From Cocos nucifera (lineage: Eukaryota; Streptophyta; Magnoliopsida; Arecales; Arecaceae), in NCBI GenBank assembly GCA_006176705.1, contig QRFJ01003026.1:124001-188000 (forward strand): a stretch of DNA of 64,000 bases, read 5' to 3'. The notes under the pieces are model-generated. The model did not search any database. It was not told the origin of the DNA and saw only the letters and a list, made by a program, of their open reading frames with translations. This document shows positions 39,301-47,776 of this stretch, piece after piece. Both the position numbers and the translations under genes were made by a program. The stretch's first letter is position 1. Each line of letters opens with the position of its first letter.

Positions 39301-42300
39301 TGTTTGTGTGATCCAGTTAGGTTCAGTTTCGTATGGTAACGAGACATGTCGCGATCTCTATCATCGATATCATCGAAACATCTTTCGATGGATCAGAACT
39401 CTTCTGATTCATACAATTAGAATGATCGATCATCAAAATCATTCTAATTGCTCTCAAAATCCATCAGTGATACCTAGCAGTATATGGTGGCAATCCATCA
39501 GAACTGAAAGCGAACCTTTCGATGCAGCTACCTGTGTGATTGGGTTCTTCTATCTTGAGTCTCGACAGGATTAAGGTTAAGGTGAACTCATCAAATTTAA
39601 CATCCATCATATTAATTAATCATTCGATTCGAGTTTGATGTGAAATCCTAATAGAAACTCTTTCTATCATCTTTACTCTGCCATGGCCATGGGTTTAAGG
39701 ACTCAATCTCATGATTATCATAGGGCTACTCACTTATCGAGATAGATAGATTTTCTATTGGTGCAATTCAATTCCTACAATGGACATGCTATAGCCAACA
39801 TACACCTTAGAGTTTCAAATGGTTAGGAGATCGAATTATGGTATAATCAAACTATGACACCCTTAAGGTAAATTGTCGATGCACCTCAGGTCAAAGAATC
39901 AGACATACCATCACAGCATCGAGCCAGTCATCGACGAGAAGGTAGACTTTCTTATGATTGCTCGAGGTGGTCACGCTCAATGTCCTCGTTATTTAACGAG
40001 TATCTGTACTCTCGCTCCGGTGTCTCTACACCATAGACTCAAGACACATTTATTCTAAGAAAGTAGTCGTACACCAACCTTCCGGATCGATCACCATCCT
40101 CATGATGATCCTACAGTCGGGAGTAGTTTATGAGTTAATTATGAAAATTCATGTCTTAAATTTTCAACTCTAGAAAATATGAATTGTCATTACCATTAAC
40201 TCAAAGAATGTATCACAGACACTTTAAATACATACTATGATGAAAAATAATCTTTTTATTAATTTATAGTCAAAATTATAAAATTGCCTTTAGAAGTGTA
40301 TTACAAGTGTTTAGCCAATCTGGCTTTTAGGGCACATATCTAATAGCCGAGCCATGTCATTCCGAACTATGAGGGAGAGAGTTAGAGAGAGAGAGAGGCT
40401 TATGGGGAGTGGTGAGAGGAAAAGAGAGTGGGGGAGGGATGGAGGAGAGAGAGGGGGGCTTACAAAGAGGAAGGAGAGGGAAGAAGATAGAGAGAGGGAG
40501 AGTGGGGGGAGGGAGAGAGGAGGAGGCTTACCTTGAGGGTGGCGATGTCGATTAGTGTTGCAACGTTGAAGAGGGGGGAGAGAGTGAGTGCACAAGTTCA
40601 TGGGTAGCCAGCCCTTGAAAACTCTCGAACCATCAAAGCCGGTTTGGTATGGGAGAGATTATACAAACTGAATCATTCCAGTAAACCAAACTTGGTGTCG
40701 GTCATTCGGCACATATTGACCACCCAGTTTGTGTTGGTTGATTGAACATTGGTCCATATCAAGATTACCCTTTTAGTTGTGGCAGATGCTTGTAATTAAA
40801 GTGTTGTAAAACTTTGGCTATGTGCATAGTTGCCTTGTCACCTTTTTTTCGTTCTCTCCAATGCTTTTAAGTTGTCTAATGATGTTGCTGCTGTGCAAGT
40901 GCTTGGAGATATTGGTGATTTTATCTTTAAATAGTACAATCTTTCCATGATGAAGATGCAATAGGTGGCGGACATTGATTACCACAAGTTCTCTTGCTTT
41001 TCATGAAAATTGTCATATTTGTTCCAACACTGTTAATTAGGACCTCATCTATCAAGTACAGGTTATTTGTAGATAATGCTTTCTTGTCCAAGTCACACCA
41101 TTGATTTTAGATCATCGATGCAGACCTTTTGTCCTTCCTAAGTAGCATCCTTCATTGACCATGGTTTGCTAGCAAATCATGAATTTATTTCCTAAACCTC
41201 CAAAAATCTTCTTCAAACTTCTTTGCTAAAACCAACTTGTTGTCATAGAAATTTGTCAAACACTTCATGTACAACCTTGAAGCTTTGATACCATATGGAG
41301 CATCAAAAGCACTGTTGAATTATTAGGAGCTAGATCAGCTAAAATGACATGGTGGCCGAATTCTAGAGATAATCCATGCCCAAGATTACAAAAACATATG
41401 GAGAAAAATATATGGAAAGAGAAAAAATGGAGAAAAATGAAAGGAAAAAGAAAGGACAAGATAGTGAGATACTAACTCTATGTTTGGTTGGGGTCATGAG
41501 AGGAAGGATGGATGAGGTTGAAAGGATGGATGGCCTCTATGCACTGTTTGGTTCAAAAAGTTATAGGAAGGATGGATGAAAAAGGAGAGGTTCGCCATCC
41601 ATCCCGACCCACTAATTTACACCCTCTCAAATTGGGAGGATGCAAAGAAGGATGGATGGAGTATTGATTGGTGGATTTTTATATTGACAAAATTATTCCT
41701 AATTAATTTTTTAACAAAACTATAATATTTCTTTATGTTTTCATTCATATTATTTATATATATTTATATATATACTATTAATTATATATTATTAAATTTT
41801 ATTACTAATTATTTAAATTTTAGTATATAATTTTGATAATTATAATTAAATAATTAGAATTATCTTCTATTTTTTATTTTATTTATATTTTTAATTAACT
41901 ATTTATGTAATAATAATTAATTATTTAAATTACATTATAAATTAACTAGTTATTTATATAATTAATATATAATTAATTCATTAATAATTTAATTATAAAA
42001 TTATTTATTAAATTAAATTAAAATTAAATATTTATATATTTTTTATATAATTATAGATTATAATGATAATAAGCTTATATATTGTTTACTTCTTTAGTAT
42101 AAATGTGTTATAAATTGATAATAGTAATATTTTTTTAAAGGATAGTTTAGTAAAAATGTTATATAAATATCATTCATCCTTTCTTTCATTTCTCTTAAGC
42201 AAACAAAGGAGGGAATCGTTTCTGTCCATCCTTTCATATTTCACCAAATATATAGAGGGATGAATGGATCCATTCATCCTCTCCCTCATCCATCCTTCAA

Positions 42301-45300
42301 TTCATTCTTCATACCAAACAGAGGATAGAGTGACATGGTTCATGCATTATGGGCCTATGCCATAGATACAAAGGTGACCAAATAATCCACTATCAAGATG
42401 AGAAATTTGAAGGTTGATGATGGAGAGTTTATCTCTTGTATTTTATTTGGCATACTAGCCACCATAGCAACCTTCTTGATCCACCCTTGTATATGTAGAA
42501 ATTTAATTGTTTCCAATGTGGTAAAATCTTGCCATTGGAGAACCTCAAATGCACCTTTAAAGAGCCTTGGATGACTAGGGCTTGAGAACAAGTAAACAAA
42601 GCATTCCCAAATCTCCTTTTCTTCCATTAAGATGGGAAATCCTTTTTACTTGTACATTATTGTAGTGACTTTTCTAGAAGACCCTGTTTCTAAGCTTCTC
42701 TTTTTTCCTCGTAAGCAACTAGCAAAGAGACCCCACATAACCCAAACCAAAATGGACCATGTTAATGTGATAAGTAGGTGGTTGTGACTTCAATTATTCA
42801 ACAAGCACACCTAGATTGGATTAGGGTTTGTTTGGACTCAAATTGGTTCAATATCATAATTGAATTGGGCCCAAATTAGTTTGATCCGGGTCCAGCTGAG
42901 TTGAGTAAATAGGAGTTAGCTCATTATCTCCTTTTTCTTCAATGGCTGGCTATCTTTGATAGGTATGGTTGTTGGGATTGTAATTAAGTACTATAGTGTA
43001 ATCTTTTATATGTCTCAGAGGCTTAAAATCTTAAAACTTCCTACAGGAGTTTTGCTTTGAATTATTCTAAAACACACCGGACTACACACTGGAGTACCCA
43101 TGTGCTTGATGTATGAAGCTTATGTTCAAGACATTAAGCTCCAATGCTTGAAGAGTTTAGTCAATAATAAGGCTTCATTGCATTATTATTTACTTTGTTC
43201 TTTATGATTTTCCTTTTCTGTTTATTGGATTTTTTGTGCTTGACTCGGATTTGGACAGTTCTCTTGAAAAGTTGAAAACTAGTTTAGAATTTGACAATTT
43301 GCTGAATTTTCTTCACAAAGTCACAACTGCAAATTTTATTCCATGCTGGATACAACCATGATATTTGTTACTTATTTAAAATTTAAAAAAGCTCCTACTT
43401 ATTGCACATGTATGTTTGTGTTACTTCCTCGATACCTCTCAAGATGAGGGAAAGAAGTTTCTTTTTGGGTAAAGGTCTGCCCCCTAGATCAACTGTTATT
43501 TTATGTTTAGTTTTTGTTAACTGAAAATTTTGTTAGTCCCTGGCCTTGTACACACATGTAGCTGTGTCCAAAACATATATTACTGTTTAAAAGCTGGTGT
43601 AATTGTGTGCAAATCGTTGGCCTAACCATGTGAGGGGGCTAAATGTAAATGCTAATTGTGTAAGGACTAAATGTAAAATGACAATCAAACAAAACATAGG
43701 GTCTTCAGTTGCCCTTGTTTGTTTATTTATTTATTTATTTTGATGAGTTTGGCATTCTATGATATATGATTAGTTTTTAACTTTGTGATGTTACTTTATG
43801 AAGTATGAATAATGTCATTGTGATAGCCCATCATACTTTGTGAATTTTTTTAAATACCTCAACATTATATATTTATTATCATGCTATCCCAACCATATCA
43901 TGTTCCTTTAAAAAAAGGTCAAACAAGCAATATGTCCATATGATGTTGTATCCATATCTCGTATTGATGTCCATGGTTTCATGATCTTCTTTGGAACCAT
44001 ACTTGGCTTTGTGAGTTTATTTTCATTTTTGTTATATGCAAGATTTGTCAAACTGGTTTTGGAGGGCATATTGGCTAGGGACTGGCTTGGCATGGTACAA
44101 GTATGTACCATGCCATTCTGGGGTGTATTGACACAAGGAGAACTAGAGAGGGAGGAGAGAGAGGAAAAGAGAGGGAGGGAGGGAGGGAGGGGGAGAGGGG
44201 GTTGTTTGCTTAATTCGAATTAAAATGGGTAGCCAGATTACCACATGCCGTGGTTAACCAAATGGGCTTGTAATGGGACTTACTATTTGGGCACAGGGGT
44301 CGTGGGCGAGGGAGGCTCCAGCTAGTAAGTCCTATTACAAGCCCATTTGTTGAAACAACAGGGCTAACCATCCCGGTTAGCCCATTACAAGCAACCACGG
44401 CAAATTCTTGGTTTGGTACATGAGGTGGCCACCGGATGATGCAGCTCATCAAATTGATGATGAGCAAATTGCCAAAGTTGTGGTTGGTCTTGGGGTCTGC
44501 TTAAAATCCAAAACCTTGAATAAAGAGTGTTGCTAAATAGTTTGACCCAAAGATTAATACATTAATGATTTCCGGCTCTGTTCAACCAGTAGAAATATCA
44601 AATTTGTACAAATAAGACATTGCGGTGGTTTGTTGCATAATTCACAACAAATAACATCCTATGCAATGATTTCAGGTCAGTTTATCTGGCAGTCTCCAAT
44701 CTTTTATCAATGTTACAAATGTATGCAAAATACTTTGATTGGCTCTTAAACTACAATATGTCATTGGTTCTCACGTCCAACCTTGCCCTTTGTTTTCATG
44801 TTACAGTTCTACACATTTCTCGAGACAAGTCTTGTTACCCTGTTGCTGTTGTCAAATTTTATTACTTTCTTTAGTGATGCGGAGATACCTGGCACACCTG
44901 GAACACTTGCGACTACTTTTCTCACATTTGGTTAGTATGTTCCTCCTGGTTAACTGTGGCCTGAACATTGAAAGCTATGTTCTGAACTTCACTCCTTTTT
45001 GTCTTAGTGTTGAACTTGGCTTTTGCATTAAGTGTTGTTGGTTTTCTGATAATGCATATTTCGTTGGTGGCTGGTAACACAACAACTATTGAGGCAAGTG
45101 TCTGGTAGTATGTTGTTACTTATTACATTAATATCAGTTAAATTCGAATTTTTATTTACTTTAATATTTTGTGAACAGGCATATGAGAAGAAAACAACTC
45201 CAAAATGGAAGTACGATCTGGGCCGAAAGAAGAACTTTGAGCAGGTTAGGGCTTTCTCCTGATTGGTCCTCCCTCCTTTCCTTTTCCATCATTCATGAGT

Positions 45301-45720
45301 GGCATGGGCTTTGAGTTGATAATATTTCATACTTTGTTTTCATCTCATGCTCACTAATTACTTGATTTCTGCTTACCTATGTTCAAGATATATTAAACAA
45401 ATCTCAAAGGTTTAGCACTAGGAGGGTTAAGGCTCAGATGTCAATCATGCATGCATAATGGTTGTGGAAATCGGTAGTCTGTTTCATCTTTCATGTTTTC
45501 CTTACTGTATATGCTTTTTATCTCATTTTCTTGTGATATGGATATGATATAAACTTAGTTGATACAGTCTTGTCTAATATTAGTTTGGTATCAGGTATTT
45601 GGAACAGACAAGAGATACTGGTTCATCCCTACATATTCAGAAGAGGATTTGAGAAAGATGCTAGCACTTCAGGGTCTTGACTATCCAACCAAGGCTGATT
45701 TCGGTGCACAGGAGTTCTAA
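10923..45720 (+). CDS. PAT14: DHHC-type protein S-acyltransferase (PAT13/14-like), 7 exons
   Basis: Palmitoyltransferase that attaches acyl groups to cysteines of target proteins; the family is made of multi-pass membrane enzymes of Golgi, vesicle or plasma membranes. Exons: 10923-11135, 11910-12156, 12275-12366, 44807-44930, 45008-45093, 45179-45244, 45595-45720; total 954 nt, 317 residues plus stop, with phases matching at all junctions. Predicted membrane spans are about 22-43, 59-84, 179-202 and 226-247. A DPG motif lies at 86-88, the cysteine-rich domain at about 136-177, catalytic DHHC at 162-165 (Cys165), TTxE at 251-254 and the NFEQVFG-type C-terminal motif at 273-279. The core reads DHHCVW rather than the commoner DHHCPW, as in the plant PAT13/14 branch. 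The start at 10923 is chosen because the short peptide before MAWNVF also occurs in that branch; Met8 (10944) is the alternative. All exons are open, so the gene looks functional. The exact paralogue (13 or 14) is less certain. Confidence 0.93.
12367..13125. other. Intron 3, first segment without recognised element
   Basis: AT-rich intronic sequence. Around 12860-13020 there is a patch with recurring TATACCGA/GGTATA-type words that looks like a decayed repeat. No open reading frame is supported. Confidence 0.5.
13131..15415 (+). mobile_element. Solo Copia LTR in intron 3
   Basis: It begins TGTTAGATATATGTGCCC and ends GATTTTCCTTCA; 2,285 bp. It is flanked by a perfect 5-bp duplication GAACT (13126-13130 and 15416-15420), so it is a solo LTR left by recombination between the two LTRs of one element, not a fragment of its neighbour. 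TATA-like TATAAATA lies at 14827-14834. It shares the gene's orientation. Confidence 0.93.
15421..16296. other. Intron 3 segment between two Copia insertions
   Basis: AT-rich sequence without a recognised gene or element. A short GA run lies at 15790-15810. Confidence 0.5.
16302..18581 (+). repeat. 5' LTR of the intron-3 Copia element
   Basis: 2,280 bp with TG...CA ends. TATA-like TATAAATA lies at 17988-17995. Against the 3' LTR it shows many C-to-T and G-to-A differences (for example around 16530-16660). Confidence 0.93.
17988..17995 (+). promoter_or_regulatory. TATA box of the 5' Copia LTR in intron 3
   Basis: TATAAATA within GTCTATAAATAAGA, at the same relative place in four plus-oriented LTR copies (also 14827, 23634 and 56785). 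It is the likely LTR promoter, pointing toward the downstream PAT14-like exons. Confidence 0.65.
18584..18596 (+). other. Primer-binding site
   Basis: TGGTATCAGAGCC, three bases after the 5' LTR, is the usual complement of the 3' end of plant initiator methionine tRNA found in Copia elements. Confidence 0.88.
18735..19320 (+). pseudogene. Copia gag C-terminus and protease remnant
   Basis: One frame carries gag sequence from about 18735. The frame 18827-19311 gives a basic linker, a zinc knuckle and the aspartic protease with its LDSGS catalytic motif near 19095-19110. The knuckle reads CFHCNSDGYWKWNC, where the expected histidine is Tyr. Gag lacks its N-terminal half, and a deletion at about 19312-19318 breaks the frame into integrase. 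Confidence 0.8.
19318..20316 (+). pseudogene. Copia integrase fragment (open for 332 codons)
   Basis: It contains the pre-integrase zinc motif region (WHLRLGH near residue 54) and the integrase core, with acidic residues visible in HTDVCGPF, LRSDRGGEY and NGVSERRNRT. The GKKPSLSHLRIWGCPAHV segment typical of Copia follows. It ends in a stop after FLEK where an intact polyprotein would continue. The order protease-integrase-reverse transcriptase defines Ty1/copia. Confidence 0.88.
20565..21923 (+). pseudogene. Copia reverse transcriptase and RNase H, frameshifted
   Basis: Pieces lie in three frames. WLEAMQSEIDSM...CKWIFKRK is followed by a frameshift near 20745; ARLVAKGYSQ...FSPVA ends at a TGA at 20876-20878, where tryptophan is expected. 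MDVKMAFLNG through the active-site motif YVDD (near 21140) meets a frameshift near 21200. SKEFSMKDLGEA continues into RNase H (TDSDF, DDRKSTSG). After SSKQT a block of RNase H is missing and the tail resumes in another frame to 21923. Confidence 0.88.
21924..21937 (+). other. Polypurine tract
   Basis: GACAAGTGGGAGAT lies immediately before the 3' LTR, where second-strand synthesis would be primed. Confidence 0.75.
21938..24230 (+). repeat. 3' LTR of the intron-3 Copia element
   Basis: 2,293 bp, from TGTTAGATATATG to TTTCCCTTCA. TATA-like TATAAATA lies at 23634-23641. At several sites it agrees with the solo LTRs at 13131 and 55089 where its partner 5' LTR differs. Confidence 0.93.
24236..26037. 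other. Intron 3 segment with pyrimidine-rich tract
   Basis: No gene is recognised. A CT-rich microsatellite-like tract covers about 25888-26020. The stretch 25060-25660 has GGAATGG/CCATTCC-type words near both ends, perhaps a small decayed inverted-repeat element. The open frames across the CT tract are low-complexity artefacts. Confidence 0.4.
26038..28246 (-). mobile_element. Old, diverged LTR of the same Copia superfamily
   Basis: Its order of features matches the Copia LTRs in reverse orientation: a segment like the GCCACGCAAGTGCCTGGCC block (about 26298), and a right end with GGCTTCTAGGACATACATCTAAC corresponding to the LTR start. It is much more diverged than the other copies. Ends are approximate and no target duplication was found. 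Confidence 0.6.
28247..30021. other. Intron 3 segment, unassigned
   Basis: No gene is recognised. The stretch 28905-29760 is richer in C and G than its surroundings, with repeated CTCCATCCGGATT-like words (about 29505-29600). It is probably a relic of an unidentified transposon. Short open frames here have no recognisable domain. Confidence 0.35.
30027..32283 (-). repeat. 3' LTR of the minus-strand Copia element
   Basis: 2,257 bp. On the minus strand it follows a purine-rich tract (about 32284-32300) and begins TGTTAGATGTGTGCCC. The position of the family TATA box carries GATTAAAACC instead. Confidence 0.9.
32301..35260 (-). pseudogene. Copia pol (protease end, integrase, reverse transcriptase, RNase H), decayed
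   Basis: Reading the minus strand, 34946-35260 is the protease end (RLLSGLDLVLRN, SRNLISIS) and pre-integrase linker. 34475-34870 is the integrase core with HTDVCSSF and LQSDRGEYLS, which has lost one Gly. 33156-33527 is reverse transcriptase whose active-site motif is YVND instead of YVDD. 32592-33104 is the connection and RNase H (STSGSLFICNG). Between these are stops and shifts, and the stretch 33530-34470 has no long open frame although it is recognisable by comparison with the other copy. Confidence 0.88.
35419..36214 (-). pseudogene. Copia gag, decayed
   Basis: The likely start ATG is at 36212-36214 (MSASNPLASILD, then LTGHNYKDWLWNFKIV), typical of the Copia gag N-terminus. It shifts frame near 36100 and continues as a UBN2-like gag region (35724-36101), then as the MHKLQN block that forms the start of the remnant in the 16302-24230 copy. 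The zinc knuckle near 35450-35490 has lost its first Cys (YFHCN...HWKRNC). Confidence 0.8.
36215..38101 (-). other. Long untranslated leader of the minus-strand Copia element
   Basis: Almost 1.9 kb separates the primer-binding-site region (about 38085-38101, TGATATTAGAGCT on the minus strand) from the gag ATG. No domain was recognised. The outer part (about 37230-38090) matches window positions 1-860, so it belongs to the element rather than being a later insertion. Confidence 0.7.
38102..40345 (-). repeat. 5' LTR of the minus-strand Copia element
   Basis: 2,244 bp and clearly paired with 30027-32283. Both LTRs share the altered TATA region (near 38655), so that change preceded insertion. 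Confidence 0.9.
40351..41470. other. Intron 3 segment with GA-rich microsatellite
   Basis: A purine tract of GAGAG/GGGAG type covers about 40368-40580. The remainder has no recognised gene. Open frames in the tract are low-complexity artefacts. Confidence 0.5.
41474..42331. mobile_element. Probable small DNA transposon (MITE-like) with inverted ends
   Basis: The left end, CTCTATGTTTGGTTGGGG, mirrors the right end (reverse complement CTCTATCCTCTGTTTGGTATG). Both are followed inward by GAAGGATGGATGA-like words, and the core is very AT-rich (about 41690-42180). No transposase is present. No clean target duplication was found, so the ends are approximate. Confidence 0.5.
42332..44230. other. Intron 3 segment, unassigned
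   Basis: No gene is recognised. A GA-rich tract lies at about 44141-44205. Confidence 0.45.
44248..44401. repeat. Composite inverted repeat near the end of intron 3
   Basis: Arms 44260-44284 and 44324-44348 are complementary over 25 bases with one mismatch. An outer pair GCCGTGGTT (44248-44256) and AACCACGGC (44393-44401) and an inner perfect 9-bp hairpin GGGCTAACC/GGTTAGCCC (44361-44383) surround and follow it. It lies about 400 bases before exon 4 and may be a small foldback element. Confidence 0.7.
44807..45720 (+). CDS. PAT14: PAT14-like exons 4-7: last two membrane spans, TTxE and C-terminal tail
   Basis: Exon 4 follows TTACAG and ends in phase 1; exon 5 follows GTCTTAG; exon 6 follows GAACAG; exon 7 follows ATCAG and ends in TAA at 45718-45720. 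Introns 4, 5 and 6 are 77, 85 and 350 bp. Intron 5 has a GC donor (GAG|GCAAGTG). These exons encode the second half of span 3, span 4, the TTxE motif and a cytosolic tail. They lie 32.4 kb from exon 3 but continue its reading phase without a break, which shows that they are one gene. Confidence 0.92.
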
Positions 45721-46050
45721 CAGGATCATATTAGGATTACAGTTACCTCATCAGTGACATATCCTTTTGGGCAAGTAGTAGCTTTCTGCATCCTATCAAT
45801 ATCATTGTCATGGTGGTCCGAAAGCTTCAATACGGAAGCTACCTCTTAGATCAAGCTGGCATTAGTGGATGGAACAGAGCAAGATAGGTAATGGAATGGA
45901 GAATCTTTCAAGGTTGTCATATTTCATTTTTATCTGTACTATTAATGTGGAAGTTAGGTCAATCGTGGTTGGCAGAGGCATGTGTTCTATGGTCCTTGTT
46001 ATGTTTTTCTTTCATGTAGCTGATGTATAGAATAGGCTTAAACATGTTAC
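45721..46050 (+). other. Probable 3' untranslated region of the PAT14-like gene
   Basis: AT-rich sequence without coding potential that follows the stop codon. No AATAAA hexamer was seen in the first 330 bases, so the poly(A) site is not placed. Confidence 0.4.
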
Positions 46051-47430
46051 ATTTACAATGCATGAGCAGTGCAGTACATTTATATATCAAGATCAAGTTT
46101 ACTGAGATGCTGGAAAATACAAGCTAAAGGAATATATGTGAATATAAATTTGACAATTATGAGAGTATATTGAGAACAATGGAAGGTGTCAAGTTTGTCA
46201 ATGTACTTTGACCTTAACCACCGAGCCCAGAGGATGACGCTAAGCATTCTGTTGCAGCTCATGATTGTAGACCATGACACATGATCAGCTACTTTGGATT
46301 GGTTTAGTTATGAAAACATGACTAGTACGCCACTAGTATTTGTTGTCAATTTGCAATTTGCTTATGATGATGAACATGATGATGAATTGCAATTTCTTTG
46401 TGAATGAATTTTTCCATCTAGATTTACACATTGATGATTTTTATTATCATTTGCAGTCTTATTCTTAACAAAAAATGAAAGTTTGTAGTTATCCGTATGA
46501 GAGCAAGATGTAGATTTTTGATGTACAGTGGACTTGTAAAGTTGAGCTGCAATATTGGAGGTTGGAACCGTAACTTCCTGGAATGAAATGACCACCACTA
46601 AGTATGAAGAATTGGTGTAGTACGTCAATGAAGATTGTGTAGAAATGAAGTGAACTGCTGAGAAACCAACTTGTCAATAAACTAAACATATAATTGCAAT
46701 TAGGAATCCATATACATGTTAAACATGATGAGGAACATCATAAGAATAGCAAGCATAAGGATGGTTGCAAGAAGAACTCTCCATAAGGATGCAATTAGGA
46801 TAAGGAAGAGTCTAAATAGAGTATGAAGGACCACAGTAGAGTTCCTTTAGATCCACCCTGGCACACTGCTTATATGAAGGATTAAGATGCAACAGAGGCA
46901 ATTGAGGCTAGAAGTCTTCAAATATAGTTGGTCACCACCAGCAGCACCACCAGCAGCATATGAGCAACATGTAATACTAATTAATAGTCCATCTACTTGA
47001 GGCCTGATATATAGCACTAGGGAAGCAGCTGATAAAACAATAGTCATTTGAGTTACAAGATGGAGTATCGAAGAGAGAATACACTCACAATAGTAGAGTC
47101 ACCTATATATGGAATCTGGAACATGAGCAAGTGAAAATGGTACAACACCTATAAATGGTACAAATCATCCAACACGTGGCAAGGCCAAGCAGTGTTGATA
47201 TATTTTGATATTAACAAACCATGCCAATCCCCAGTTCCAACGATGTGATAAAATAGTAGAGCATAATAACCGAATAATTGTTCAAACATGCTGTGCCATT
47301 TGAACCAATGTTGTGCTAGTTGGAGAGATGCGATATGAAGCAGAAAGCTCATTTGGGTATGCACCATGAAAGATACCTTGTTACATAGACACCCATGACC
47401 ATACCCGTAGAAAAAGTAAATGTGCCATGC
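46051..47430. other. Intergenic sequence downstream of the PAT14-like gene
   Basis: No gene, RNA or element is recognised. The short open frames on both strands lack recognisable domains. Confidence 0.5.
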
Positions 47431-47776
47431 TCCAAGAATAGGGTGGCAATTAGGTTGGGTTGGGTCAATGCAAGTCAGATCAGAAAATTGTCAACCCAAA
47501 TCCGATCTATTTGATAAACAGGTCAAAAATTTAGATCTGAACATGATATATTTATTAAATAGGTAATCTGACCCAATCCATTTAACCCGTTTATTAAACA
47601 TGTCAAATTAGGTTAAATGGATTAAACAGATTAGATTAAATGGTTAGAAATAGGTTAAGCAAGTTTTAAATAGGTTAAATAGATCTTAAACAGATTAAAC
47701 ATATTATATAGCTCGGGTTAAATGGATCAGAAATAGATTAAGCATATTTGAAATAGGTTAAATGTCTTAAATGGGT

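Larger units (their letters stand above)
30027..40345 (-). mobile_element. Copia LTR retrotransposon, minus strand, structurally complete but mutated
   Basis: 5' LTR 38102-40345, internal region 32284-38101, 3' LTR 30027-32283. A perfect GCCGA duplication flanks it (30022-30026 and 40346-40350). The total is 10,319 bp. It retains a long leader (about 36215-38101) and full-length gag, which the 16302-24230 copy lacks. The 5' LTR begins TATTAG instead of TGTTAG, so its terminal dinucleotide is mutated. Coding regions contain many stops and shifts. Confidence 0.93.
12367..44806 (+). other. Giant intron 3 of the PAT14-like gene
   Basis: Canonical GT-AG ends (GTAAGTG at 12367, TTACAG ending 44806). 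The length is 32,440 bp. Most of it is explained by at least five transposon insertions listed separately; the rest is AT-rich sequence without a recognisable gene. Both plus-strand Copia insertions lie in the same sense as the gene, and the other Copia sequences are antisense. Confidence 0.88.

Noticed and set aside
40311..40601. Open frames in the GA-rich tract
   Set aside because: Low-complexity artefact.
47439..47776. A satellite array made of GGTTAAAT words
   Set aside because: The 8-bp duplication and mirrored ends show that these words are the body of a small hAT-type element; spacing is irregular.
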